Of a DNA stretch of 64,000 bases, positions 8,426 to 16,431 are shown in pieces. The translations under genes were made by a program, and so were the position numbers. Positions within the stretch are counted from its first letter, which is position 1; each line of letters opens with the position of its first letter. Under the pieces are notes generated by a model that had not been told where the DNA came from, made no database searches, and saw only the letters and a list, made by a program, of their open reading frames with translations. Origin of the DNA: NCEH01 sp043195135. GTDB lineage: Bacteria > Pseudomonadota > Alphaproteobacteria > Rhizobiales > Xanthobacteraceae. Location of the stretch: assembly GCF_043195135.1 (NCBI RefSeq), contig NZ_JBAFWP010000006.1; one strand, written 5' to 3'.

Positions 8426-9412
8426 TCAGCGGCGTCGTTGCGCCACAAAGCTGCGAATGCGCCCGAGAATGCCTTCGGGGGCGAAGATCATGATCAGCAC
8501 GAACATCGCGCCGAGCACGCTCTGCCAGCGCTCGGTGTAGAGGCTGACGAGATTTTCCAGCCCGATGATGGCGAAAGATCCGATGAACGCGCCGAACAGC
8601 GTGCCCACCCCGCCGGTGATGGCCATCAGCAGCCCTTCCACCGATTGGGAGAGGCCCACCGTCGAGGGGCTGACGAAATCGTTGAACATGGCATAGAGCG
8701 CCCCGGCGATCCCGGCGAAGAAGCCGGAGAGGGTGAAGGCCAGGAACAGGTGCGCCGGCACGTTGTAGCCGAGCGAACGCATGCGGCTCTCGCTGTCGCG
8801 GATACCGCGCAATGTCAGCCCGAAGGGCGAGCGCACGAACCGCCACATCACGAAGGCGACCACGGCCACCGCCGCGAACACCGCGTAATAGAAAGAGAAA
8901 CCATCGGCGAGGGCGGCCGGGCGCACCGCGCCGCGCAGGCCGTTTTCCCCGCCCGTGACGCTGGTCCAGCGCAGGCACACGCCCCACACGATCATGCCGA
9001 GGGCGAGGGTGAGCAGCAGGAAATAGACCCCGGAGGTGCGGATCGCCAGAAGCGCGAAAATCGCCGCGACGCCGGTCGCCGCGAGGATTCCCACCACCGC
9101 GCCCACATAGGGCGAGCCGCCCATCTGCGCGGTCCAATAGACCGCCACATAGGTGGAGAAGCCGAAGATGGCGCCATGGCAGAGCGGCGTGCGGCCGGTG
9201 TAGCCGGCGAGAATATCCACCGCCATGGCCAGCACCGCGAAGATCAACACCTCGGTCAGGATGCTCACCTGATAGGTGGGCAGGAGCAGCGGCAGCAGCG
9301 CGAACGCGAGCGCGCCGAGGGCGATGGCGCCCATGGCGAGGCGCGACAGGCCGGCCTCGCGGGCCGGCGTCGCAGGGGAAATGGGGGCGGGGTTGGGAGC
9401 CGGGGACGCCAT
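8426..9412 (-). CDS. LIV-type permease (LivM-like)
   Basis: A 328-residue inner-membrane permease with many hydrophobic segments and the LivM signature region (ESRMRSLGYNVPAHLFLAF, then AGIAGALYAMFN). I use the ATG at 9412, which shares bases with the LivH stop codon (TGATG); a GTG one codon earlier is equally possible. It forms the channel with LivH. Confidence 0.9.
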   Translation of the reverse strand: MASPAPNPAPISPATPAREAGLSRLAMGAIALGALAFALLPLLLPTYQVSILTEVLIFAVLAMAVDILAGYTGRTPLCHGAIFGFSTYVAVYWTAQMGGSPYVGAVVGILAATGVAAIFALLAIRTSGVYFLLLTLALGMIVWGVCLRWTSVTGGENGLRGAVRPAALADGFSFYYAVFAAVAVVAFVMWRFVRSPFGLTLRGIRDSESRMRSLGYNVPAHLFLAFTLSGFFAGIAGALYAMFNDFVSPSTVGLSQSVEGLLMAITGGVGTLFGAFIGSFAIIGLENLVSLYTERWQSVLGAMFVLIMIFAPEGILGRIRSFVAQRRR

Positions 9413-10272
9413 CACGCCGCCTTTCCGAACAGGCCCAGCGGGCGGAAGGCGAGGATCGCCGCCATGGGCCCGAAGATGACGAAATAGGCGAATTCCGGGA
9501 ACATCACCTGGCCCACCGTATTCAGCAGGCCGACGATCAGCGCCCCCACCGCCGCGCCGACGAGGCTGCCGCGCCCGCCGATGATCACCACCGCGAGCGA
9601 GAACACGAGGATCTCCGCATCCGCGCTCGGATAGAGCGTGAGGAAGGCGCCGCCCACCGCTCCGCCGAGCCCGGCCAGCGCCGCGCCCAGCATGAAGGTC
9701 AGAAGGAAGATGCGGCGGATGTTGATGCCCATCGCCTCGATCGTCTCAGGATCGTCCACCCCGGCCCGGATGAGCGCGCCGAGCCGCGTCTTGTTGAGCA
9801 GCAGCCAGAGCGCGAGGAAGATGAGGAGGCCCAGCGCCAGCACGAACAGGCGATACTTGGGATAGAACAGGCCGGCGAAGCGCACCGCCCCGCGCAGGAA
9901 GTCCGGCGCCGGCACCGTGTAGGTATCGCCGCCGAAGATCACCAGCGTCATGTCGTTCAGGATGAAGGCGACGCCCAGCGTCAGCAGCACCTGGCGCAGC
10001 TCGTAGCCACGCACGAAGCGCAGCAGGCCCTGGTCGAGCACCAGCCCGGTCACCGCCACGGCGGCCATGGCGGCGAGGATGCCGAGGAAGAAGTTGCCGG
10101 TGGCGCTCGCCGCCGCATAGCCCGCATAGCCGCCCAGCAGATACAGCGCCCCATGGGCGAGGTTCACGATCCGCAGCAGGCCGAAGATCAGCGTGAAGCC
10201 CGAGGCCACGATGAACAGCAGCGCCGCGAAGGTGAGCCCGTTGAGCAGCTGGAAGGCGTTGAGGCCGCTCAT
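9412..10272 (-). CDS. LIV-type permease (LivH-like)
   Basis: A 286-residue permease starting MSGLNAFQLLNGLTFAALLF, with the LivH hallmark RIVNLAHGALYLLGGYAG near residue 33 and IGGRGSLVGAAVGALIVG near the C-terminus. The start at 10272 overlaps the end of the upstream deacetylase gene by 4 bases, which links transporter and enzymes in one transcript. Longer upstream frames run into that gene and are rejected. Confidence 0.9.
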   Translation of the reverse strand: MSGLNAFQLLNGLTFAALLFIVASGFTLIFGLLRIVNLAHGALYLLGGYAGYAAASATGNFFLGILAAMAAVAVTGLVLDQGLLRFVRGYELRQVLLTLGVAFILNDMTLVIFGGDTYTVPAPDFLRGAVRFAGLFYPKYRLFVLALGLLIFLALWLLLNKTRLGALIRAGVDDPETIEAMGINIRRIFLLTFMLGAALAGLGGAVGGAFLTLYPSADAEILVFSLAVVIIGGRGSLVGAAVGALIVGLLNTVGQVMFPEFAYFVIFGPMAAILAFRPLGLFGKAA

Positions 10273-11165
10273 CCCGCAACCGCCGTGCTGAGGGCGTCCG
10301 GGCGCTGGCCGAGATACCAGTCGTAGATCTGTTCCCCGGTCATGAAGGCGACGTCGTCCTTCGCCTTCATGGTCTCGAAGATCTTGCGGAAATGCTTCAG
10401 CCGGTGCGGCGCGCCCATGATGTAGGGATGCACCACCAGGGCCATGATGCGCGCGCTGTCGCGGCTGTCGTGGTGGATCTGCTCGAACTGGTCGATGGCG
10501 CGGTCGTAATATTCGCTCGCCTTGTGATGCTGGATCAGCATCATCGCCACGTCGTTGCATTCCTGGGTGTAGGGAATATTGACGATGGGCGTGGTGCGGG
10601 TCTTCAGCACCACCGGCTGGTCGTCCAGCACCCAGTCGCAGACATAATCATAGCCCTGCTCGATTAGGATGTCGGGGGTTTCCCAGGTCTCGGTCAGGCC
10701 CGGCCCCAGCCAGCCGCGCGGGCGCTTGCCGGTGAAGGCTTCAATCGCCTGGGTGGTCTTGGCGATGTCCTCGCGCTCGTCCGGCACCTTCTGCATGTTC
10801 TTCTGCGAGAAGCCGTGGCCCATGAATTCCCATTCGCGCTCCAGCGCGGCTTCCGCGATCGGCGCGTAGCTGGAGATGGCGGAGCCGTTGATCGCCAGTA
10901 CCGCCGGCAGGGCGAACTCGTCGAAGACTTCCAGCATGCGCCAGAAGCCGACGCGATTGCCGTATTCGTGCCAGGCCCAGTTCGGAATGTCGGGCGTGGG
11001 TGAGCCGCCGGCCGGCGGGGTGAGGACGGTGCGCGGCATGGTCTCGCGCGGGTTCCATTCCTCGATATTGACGATCACCCACACCGCCATGCGGGCGCCG
11101 CCGGGCAGCGTCAGCTTGGGCCGGCGGGAGATGGGGGAAAAGGCGAGGCGTTCGGTGGGCAGCAT
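10269..11165 (-). CDS. PuuE-like polysaccharide-deacetylase-fold hydrolase (second of two)
   Basis: A 298-residue NodB-fold hydrolase of the PuuE/allantoinase group, which opens cyclic amides or hydrolyses C-N bonds rather than sugars. Readable blocks are IPNWAWHEYGNRVGFWRM near residue 78, EFMGHGFSQ, GKRPRGWLGPGLTETWETP, DWVLDDQP and VVHPYIMGAPHR. It is clearly paralogous to the 11885-12766 protein, with the same blocks in the same order. The gene between them encodes an FAH-family enzyme and all are joined by overlaps or gaps of a few bases. The two copies may act on successive or stereoisomeric intermediates, or as a heteromer. Exact substrate unknown. Confidence 0.82.
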   Translation of the reverse strand: MLPTERLAFSPISRRPKLTLPGGARMAVWVIVNIEEWNPRETMPRTVLTPPAGGSPTPDIPNWAWHEYGNRVGFWRMLEVFDEFALPAVLAINGSAISSYAPIAEAALEREWEFMGHGFSQKNMQKVPDEREDIAKTTQAIEAFTGKRPRGWLGPGLTETWETPDILIEQGYDYVCDWVLDDQPVVLKTRTTPIVNIPYTQECNDVAMMLIQHHKASEYYDRAIDQFEQIHHDSRDSARIMALVVHPYIMGAPHRLKHFRKIFETMKAKDDVAFMTGEQIYDWYLGQRPDALSTAVAG

Positions 11166-11168
11166 GCT

Positions 11169-11888
11169 TCAGGCCTCCGGTTCGCCGATGGTCAGCGTCA
11201 GCGTGCCGAACCCGGCGATGGCGCCGAGGATGCGATCGCCGGGTTGCACGGCGCCGACCCCGGCCGGGGTGCCGGTCATGATGAGGTCGCCGGGCTCCAG
11301 GCGATAGGCCCGCGAGAGATTGGCGACGATTTCCGGCACGTTCCAGATCATCTGCGCGAGGTCGCCACGCTGGTGCTCGACCCCGTTGACGCTGAGCGTG
11401 ATGGCGCCGCGCGCGGGATCGCCGCCCGTGCCTATGGGATAGAGCGGCCCGCAGGGGGCGGAAAGATCGAACGCCTTGCCTGCTTCCCAGGGCAGGCGCT
11501 TGTCGCGGCACTCGCGCTGGCGGTCGCGGCGGGTCAGGTCGATGCCGATGCCGTAGCCGAAGATGGCGTCCTGCGCCCGTTCGACGGCGATGTTGCGGGC
11601 GCTGGCGCCGATGGCGACCACCAGCTCGATCTCATATTGGAAATCGCTGGTATCCGCCGGATAGGGGATGGTCGCGCCGTCCGCGACGATGGCGTCGCGC
11701 GGCTTCTGGAAGAAGAACGGCGGGTCGCGCTCGTCTTCCGCTTCCTTCATCTCGCGGATATGGGCGAGATAATTGCGGCCGACGCAATAGATGCGGCGCA
11801 CCGGGAAGCGCGCCGCGCGACCCACCACGGGCAGCGCGACGATCTCGGGGACGGGAACGGCGAAGGCGGTGCTCATGGATGCGCTCAC
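11169..11888 (-). CDS. FAH-family hydrolase, fumarylpyruvate-hydrolase-like
   Basis: A 239-residue fumarylacetoacetate-hydrolase-family enzyme. The N-terminal run RRIYCVGRNYLAHIREM and DPPFFFQKP match the short fumarylpyruvate / acylpyruvate hydrolase branch. Metal ligands are visible as the two Glu in FQYEIELVVAIG near residue 88 and the Asp in GIGIDLTRRD. The product end EPGDLIMTGTPAGVGAVQPGD is standard. It should cleave a C-C bond or decarboxylate a 2-keto-acid intermediate. Its last base region abuts the second PuuE-like gene, and its start overlaps the first PuuE-like gene by 4 bases, so it belongs to the same pathway. Confidence 0.85.
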   Translation of the reverse strand: MSASMSTAFAVPVPEIVALPVVGRAARFPVRRIYCVGRNYLAHIREMKEAEDERDPPFFFQKPRDAIVADGATIPYPADTSDFQYEIELVVAIGASARNIAVERAQDAIFGYGIGIDLTRRDRQRECRDKRLPWEAGKAFDLSAPCGPLYPIGTGGDPARGAITLSVNGVEHQRGDLAQMIWNVPEIVANLSRAYRLEPGDLIMTGTPAGVGAVQPGDRILGAIAGFGTLTLTIGEPEA

Positions 11889-12766
11889 GCCTTTGTCTTG
11901 GTCTTCTGGTACCAGTCGAGGATCTCTTCCCCGTTCCAGAACAGCACGTCGCCGAGGCTCGCGGCATAGTCGTAGATCTGTTCCAGATACTTGATGCGGT
12001 GCGGCTGGCCGGAAATATAGGGGTGGATCGCCACCGCCAGCACCTTGGCGCGGTCGGCGCCCTCTTCATGCAGGCGGTCGATGCTGTCCTTGAAGCGCTG
12101 CACCCAATAGGGCGATTCATGATGGGCCACCGCCATCATGGGGATGTCGTTGTGCTCCACCGTATAGGGCAGCGTCACCAGCGGGCCCTTGGCGGTGGTG
12201 ATGTCGCAGGGCTCGTCGTCCCACACCCAGTCGCCGATATATTTGACGCCGGCTTCTGCGAGGTTTTCCGGGGTCTCCAGGGTCTGCGTCAGGCCCGGTC
12301 CGAGCCAGCCCTTGGGGCGCTTGCCGGTGAATTTTTCCAGGATGTCCATGGAGCGGAAGATCATGCCGCGCTGATCCTCCTGCTTGTGGATCGGCCCCTG
12401 GTCATAGGCATGGCCCATGAATTCCCAGCCGGCATCGCGCGCCTGGGCGGCCACGCGCTCATAATCCTCGGTGACGCGCGCATTGATGGAGAGCGTGGGG
12501 CGGATGCCGAGCTTCTCGTACAGCTTGAAGAAGCGCCAAGCGCCGACCCGCATGCCGTATTCGTGCCAGCTCCAGTTCGGCACGTCGGGCAGCAGGACTT
12601 GTCCGGTGGGGGCGGGGAGAACCTGCCGCGCCATGGGGCGGGCGATGTCCCACACTTCGAAATTCACGATGGTCCACAGGACCACGCGCGCCGTGCCGGG
12701 CAGCTTGAGCGGCGGGCGGTCGACAATGGCGGAATAGGGCGCGCGCTCGCGCGGCTGCAGGGTCAT
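11885..12766 (-). CDS. PuuE-like polysaccharide-deacetylase-fold hydrolase (first of two)
   Basis: A 293-residue NodB-fold hydrolase related to PuuE allantoinase. Blocks seen: VPNWSWHEYGMRVGAWRF near residue 80, EFMGHAYDQG, GKRPKGWLGPGLTQTLETP, DWVWDDEP and AIHPYISGQPHR. PuuE works as a cofactor-independent allantoinase in purine catabolism; this relative is probably specific for another cyclic or acylated amide, because no other purine-pathway gene is nearby. It is translated just before the FAH-family gene (ATGA overlap) and after the aldolase gene, 46 bases away. Confidence 0.82.
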   Translation of the reverse strand: MTLQPRERAPYSAIVDRPPLKLPGTARVVLWTIVNFEVWDIARPMARQVLPAPTGQVLLPDVPNWSWHEYGMRVGAWRFFKLYEKLGIRPTLSINARVTEDYERVAAQARDAGWEFMGHAYDQGPIHKQEDQRGMIFRSMDILEKFTGKRPKGWLGPGLTQTLETPENLAEAGVKYIGDWVWDDEPCDITTAKGPLVTLPYTVEHNDIPMMAVAHHESPYWVQRFKDSIDRLHEEGADRAKVLAVAIHPYISGQPHRIKYLEQIYDYAASLGDVLFWNGEEILDWYQKTKTKA

Positions 12767-12812
12767 TCAAACTCTCCGCGAAATTCAGCGATGCGGGAAA
12801 AAGGCGCGGGTC

Positions 12813-13499
12813 TCATCCGAGTGCCGCCTGCCGGATGGCGGCCACGCCGGGCCGCAGCAGCGACGCCAGCGTGGCATAAAGGAACGTGGCGCCGCGCCCG
12901 ACCCAGTGGGCGGTGGTCTGCTCGCTCACCGGCAGGCCGAAGGCGCGGCCGGCGGCGGCGATGTCGTCCACCGCTGCGGTTAGCTCGGGACGGCTGGTAT
13001 CGCCGAGGAACCCCATGGAATGGGCAAGGTCGTTGGGACCCACCAGGATCACATCGATGCCCGGGGCGGCGGCGATGGCATCCAGGCGGGCGTGGCCCTC
13101 GGCGCTCTCGATCTGGGCGATCAGCAGCAGATCGGCTTCCCGTCCCCGCGTCGCGGCCCGGGCCGTGGCGTGGAGCATCGCGCAGGTCTCCGCGCTTTCT
13201 ACCTGCGGCAGGACCAGCCCGTCGATGCCGCAGTCGAAATAGCGGGTCAGGATGGCGGGGTCCTTCGAGGGCGACCGCACCACCGCGCTCATGCCGCAGG
13301 CCTGGGCGGCGCGGGCGAGCATGGGAACGCTTTCGATCGACACCGCCGTGCGCTCGCAATCGATGAACAGGCAGTCGGCGCCGCAGGCCGCGAGCGCCTC
13401 GACCGCCGGGAGCGACACGCCGCCGGGATTGACCGCCAGCACCGGACGGCCCGCGAGGATCGTCGCCTTGGTGCGCGGCACGCTGGAGCGGACCCTCAT
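12813..13499 (-). CDS. HpcH/HpaI-family aldolase-like protein with altered catalytic position
   Basis: A 228-residue TIM-barrel protein of the HpcH/HpaI aldolase / citrate-lyase-beta family. Metal-binding residues are visible in AQIESAEGHARL (Glu) and ILVGPNDLAHSMGF (Asp), and the VLPQVESAE strand is present. The usual catalytic His after the first acidic residue (EH in 2-keto-3-deoxy acid aldolases) is replaced: here the run reads LFIDCERTAVS with Arg50. It may therefore catalyse a lyase or hydrolase step without that base. It is the first gene of the long minus-strand operon; the start at 13499 leaves the divergent promoter region 13500-13841. Confidence 0.78.
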   Translation of the reverse strand: MRVRSSVPRTKATILAGRPVLAVNPGGVSLPAVEALAACGADCLFIDCERTAVSIESVPMLARAAQACGMSAVVRSPSKDPAILTRYFDCGIDGLVLPQVESAETCAMLHATARAATRGREADLLLIAQIESAEGHARLDAIAAAPGIDVILVGPNDLAHSMGFLGDTSRPELTAAVDDIAAAGRAFGLPVSEQTTAHWVGRGATFLYATLASLLRPGVAAIRQAALG

Positions 13500-13622
13500 G
13501 CGGCGTCTCCGTCGCGCGGCGGCACGGGCAATGCGCAGCCCTGGGGTGCGGCCGATCCGGCGGGAACGAGGGGGGCGGACATGGGCCGGAAATCCTTCCT
13601 GGCACGATCTGAGGCGTCAAAA

Positions 13623-13666
13623 ATTGCGTACAATCCATGGGTCGTCAATAATTAATGTATACAATT
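13623..13666. promoter_or_regulatory. Paired GntR-type operator candidates in a divergent promoter region
   Basis: The 342-base gap 13500-13841 separates the divergent aldolase operon and GntR gene. Its middle is AT-rich and holds ATTGCGTACAAT (13623-13634) and AATGTATACAATT (13654-13666), two similar dyads around G(C/T)(G/A)TAC with centres about 31 bp apart. A half-like ATTGTATCC lies near 13777. Spaced ATTGTATACAAT-like dyads are typical of FCD-type GntR proteins, and the divergent gene encodes one. No further gene is apparent in this gap. Operator function is inferred. Confidence 0.5.
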
Positions 13667-13841
13667 TCTGCTTAAAAATTCACCCGCTTCTGCCCGCAAT
13701 ATAAGCTTGAAGCCTTTCATTTCCGGGTTCTAGCTGGGGCACCTCCCGCGTCGCAGGCGAGCTTCGGCGCGGGTTGGATTGTATCCTCGCGTGGGTTCGG
13801 GTATGGCGGCTATGGCTGATCAAAAGGAGCGACCACCCGGC

Positions 13842-14594
13842 ATGTCAGCGACCGTTTCCGACGCGCTCGGCGAAACCGCCCCGGACCTCTCCGTCGATGG
13901 GGGAGATGGGGAACGCGCGCCGACCCGCTCGCTCTCCGTGGCCGACCGGATCCGCGCCTCCATCCTCTCGGGGGATTTCGAGCCCGGCGCGCGGCTCCAC
14001 GAGGTGCGCCTCAGCGAGCGGCTCGGGGTTTCGCGCACGCCGGTGCGCTCGGCGCTTCAATCGCTCGCCAGCGAGGGGTTGCTGGAATATGCGCCGAACC
14101 GCGGCTATTCGGTGCGGCGCTTCCTCACCTCCGAGATCGTCGATGCCTATGAGATCCGCACCATGCTGGAATCGCTCGCGGCGCGGCTCGCCGCCGAGCG
14201 CGGCCTCAGCGACGCGGAGCGGGCGGTGATCGAGGGCGCGCTGGCCGATGGCGACGCCATTCTCGCCAAGGAGGAATTGGAGGAATCCGACCGGATCGGC
14301 TATGGCGCGGTCAATTTCGCCTTCCACGACACCATCCACACCGCCTCGCGCTGCCGCATGCTGGGCGACATGATCCGCATGTGCCAGAGCGTGCCCCAAT
14401 CCTCCCACCGCAACGTGGTTTCGTTCGAATATCTCGAAGTGCGCCGCCGGCACGAGGATCACCACCGCATCTATGACGCCATCCTGCTGCGCGATGCTTA
14501 TCGCGCGGAAATGCTGATGCGCGAGCATGTGGCGAGCGTGAAGACCGGCCTCGTGCGCTCCATCAGCGGGCGTGCGCCCAGAAGCCGGCGCTGA
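13842..14594 (+). CDS. GntR-family regulator, FCD type
   Basis: A 250-residue regulator. The winged helix-turn-helix is clear (ADRIRASILSGDFEPGARL, LSERLGVSRTPVRSALQSL), followed by an FCD domain with DAYEIRTMLESLAARLAAE and FHDTIHTAS. I chose ATG 13842 because AAGGAG lies 12 bases upstream; in-frame ATGs at 13803 and 13812 are alternatives. It is divergent from the aldolase-PuuE-LIV-AtzGE operon and most likely controls it through the dyads at 13623-13666. The inducer is probably a pathway acid. Confidence 0.88.
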   Translation: MSATVSDALGETAPDLSVDGGDGERAPTRSLSVADRIRASILSGDFEPGARLHEVRLSERLGVSRTPVRSALQSLASEGLLEYAPNRGYSVRRFLTSEIVDAYEIRTMLESLAARLAAERGLSDAERAVIEGALADGDAILAKEELEESDRIGYGAVNFAFHDTIHTASRCRMLGDMIRMCQSVPQSSHRNVVSFEYLEVRRRHEDHHRIYDAILLRDAYRAEMLMREHVASVKTGLVRSISGRAPRSRR

Positions 14595-14666
14595 GGGGCG
14601 CCCTTTCGGCCCGCGCCGGCTTGTTCTACGCTCCGGCCGCCCGAACAGACCGGCCGGAGACCAGGC

Positions 14667-15077
14667 GTGCAGATCGCATCCATCGACCACATCGTGCTGA
14701 CGGTGGCGGACATCGACCGCACCGTGGATTTCTACACCCGCGTTCTCGGCATGCGCAAAGAGGTGTTCGGCGAAAATCGCGTGGCGCTCGCGTTCGGCAC
14801 GCAGAAATTCAATCTTCAGGACGGGCGGTCGAAGCAGGATATCGTCGCGGTCGCCGCCCATCCGACGCCCGGCTCGGTGGATCTGTGCCTGCTGTCGGCG
14901 GTGCCGCTGGATGCCGTGATCGCCCATCTGAAGGCCTGCGAGGTGCCGATCGCCGCCGGCCCGGTGCGCCGCACCGGCGCGACCATGCCGCTGCGCTCGG
15001 TCTATATCCGCGATCCCGATGCCAATCTGATCGAGATTTCCGTCCGCTGGGAAGAGGAAGCGTCGGCCGCGCACTGA
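14667..15077 (+). CDS. VOC-family (glyoxalase/bleomycin-resistance fold) protein
   Basis: A 136-residue single-module VOC protein starting with GTG at 14667: SIDHIVLTVADIDRTVDFYT holds the first metal-ligand His, LGMRKEVFGENRVALAFG follows, and RSVYIRDPDANLIEISVRW holds the closing Glu. This is the common form of uncharacterised VOC proteins resembling virulence protein STM3117-like lyases. It follows the GntR gene by 72 bases on the same strand and may be co-transcribed. Reaction unknown. Confidence 0.85.
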   Translation: MQIASIDHIVLTVADIDRTVDFYTRVLGMRKEVFGENRVALAFGTQKFNLQDGRSKQDIVAVAAHPTPGSVDLCLLSAVPLDAVIAHLKACEVPIAAGPVRRTGATMPLRSVYIRDPDANLIEISVRWEEEASAAH

Positions 15078-15080
15078 GGC

Positions 15081-15111
15081 GGCGCCCCTCCTCCGTGGGG
15101 AGAGGGGCGCC
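15081..15111. terminator. Bidirectional terminator hairpin between convergent genes
   Basis: GGCGCCCCTC (15081-15090) pairs perfectly with GAGGGGCGCC (15102-15111) around an 11-base loop. It lies between the stop of the VOC gene (+) and the stop of the FAH-family gene (-), only 3 and 12 bases from them. The position and 10-bp stem fit a shared terminator, though neither side has a long T run. Confidence 0.6.
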
Positions 15112-15123
15112 TTCAGGCCCGCG

Positions 15124-16191
15124 TCAGCCCACCGCCTTGATCTCGTTGCGGATCAAGCCGATGCCGGTAATCTCGGTCTCCATGACGTCGCCCGGCTTCA
15201 TGAATTCCTGGGGCTTGCGCGCAAAGCCGACGCCCGGAGGCGTGCCGCTGGCGATGATGTCGCCGGGCTCCAGCGTGAGGCCGAGCGAGAGTTCGGCGAT
15301 GATGCGCGGCACCTTGAAATACATCTGGCTCGTATTGGCGTCCTGCTTCACCACCCCGTTCACCCGTGTGACGAGGTGCAGGTCGTTCTGGTCGAACGCG
15401 CCCTTGGTGACGATCCAGGGGCCCATGGGGCCGTGCCCGTCCAGGCTCTTGCCCTTGAACCATTGCCCGCCGTGGCGCGCGTTCTGCACGTCGCGAGCGG
15501 TGGTGTCGTTGATGACCGAATAGCCGAACACGTAATCCATGGCTTCGGCCTCGGGAATATTGCGGCCGTGCTTGCCGATGATCACCGCCAGCTCGCCTTC
15601 CCAGTCGATCATGGTGGAGACCTTGGGGTCGAACGGGATGGAATCGTAGGGGCCGTTGATGCAATGGGTGCCCTTGGTGAAGAACACCGGGTGCTCGGGA
15701 TATTTGACGTCCGTGTTGCGCGCCGCCTGGCCTTCGGCGAAATGCTCGAGATAATTCCAGCCGACCGCGTACACATTGCGCTTCGGGTCCGGGATGGGCG
15801 CGAGATAGAGGATTTCCGTCAGCTTCGGCCGGCCGGCGGCGGCGCCCTGCACCAGAGCGCGCACTTGCGCGAGACCCGCATCGCCGGCGGCGATCAGCGA
15901 GACCATGTCGCTCGGGTCGAAGGATAACGTCTTGCCCGTCCGCGCCGCCTCCGCCACCAGATCCACCACGGTTCCATCCGCGAGCGCAACGCCGACCCGC
16001 CCGGGCGCGCCGTTCTGGAGCCTGAAGCTCAGCAGCTTCAAGGCGCTGTCCGCACCCTGCGCGGGCACGGGCGTGGCGGCCGTGGCCGCCGGCGGGCTGG
16101 CCGCCGTCTGGGCGTTGGCGGAGAGGATCAGCGGGGTGGTGGCGGCCGCAGCAGCCATCGAGGTGAGGAAAGATCGGCGGGTCTTGTCCAT
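15124..16191 (-). CDS. Tat-exported FAH-family hydrolase
   Basis: A 355-residue protein with an N-terminal twin-arginine signal (MDKTRRSFLTSMAAAAATTP, cleavage likely after ANA near residue 27), an Ala/Pro-rich linker, then a complete FAH domain. Metal ligands appear as two Glu in DWEGELAVIIG and an Asp in VINDTTARD; EPGDIIASGTPPGVGFARKP closes the active site. Most FAH-family enzymes are cytoplasmic, so an exported version is unusual and would act on a periplasmic substrate. It is separate from the amidase gene upstream (240-base gap) and has its own promoter region with a perfect dyad at 16211-16229. Confidence 0.85.
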   Translation of the reverse strand: MDKTRRSFLTSMAAAAATTPLILSANAQTAASPPAATAATPVPAQGADSALKLLSFRLQNGAPGRVGVALADGTVVDLVAEAARTGKTLSFDPSDMVSLIAAGDAGLAQVRALVQGAAAGRPKLTEILYLAPIPDPKRNVYAVGWNYLEHFAEGQAARNTDVKYPEHPVFFTKGTHCINGPYDSIPFDPKVSTMIDWEGELAVIIGKHGRNIPEAEAMDYVFGYSVINDTTARDVQNARHGGQWFKGKSLDGHGPMGPWIVTKGAFDQNDLHLVTRVNGVVKQDANTSQMYFKVPRIIAELSLGLTLEPGDIIASGTPPGVGFARKPQEFMKPGDVMETEITGIGLIRNEIKAVG

Positions 16192-16210
16192 GGCGTCATC
16201 CCTGAATTTT

Positions 16211-16229
16211 ATGTAATTCTTAATTACAT
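16211..16229. promoter_or_regulatory. Perfect inverted repeat in front of the exported FAH gene
   Basis: ATGTAATT-CTT-AATTACAT: an 8-bp perfect dyad with a 3-base centre, 20 bases upstream of the start codon at 16191 (minus strand). It stands out in an AT-rich patch within GC-rich DNA and is of the size bound by a dimeric GntR or MarR regulator. Which protein binds it is unknown; the GntR encoded at 13842-14594 is one candidate. The remaining stretch to 16431 shows no gene. Confidence 0.5.
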
Positions 16230-16431
16230 TATTATGCAGGAACGTTATGGACGGTAGATGACAGTGTCAAACGTCAGGTGTGCACTGCATATATGACCTA
16301 ACGGCAGGTTATCGCAAAGCAAAAACCGCAGGATCATCCATGCCGAAGCTTCCGCCGGACCAGTAGGACGTACACGAAAGCGGCCCGCGCAACGCGGGCG
16401 CGACCGGCGGCCGCCTGGCCCCGGCGGGGGC

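Noticed and set aside
10269..12766. Cell-wall or chitooligosaccharide deacetylases (NodB/PgdA type)
   Set aside because: The conserved blocks follow the PuuE/allantoinase pattern, there is no signal peptide, and the genes are embedded in an amide-type catabolic operon.
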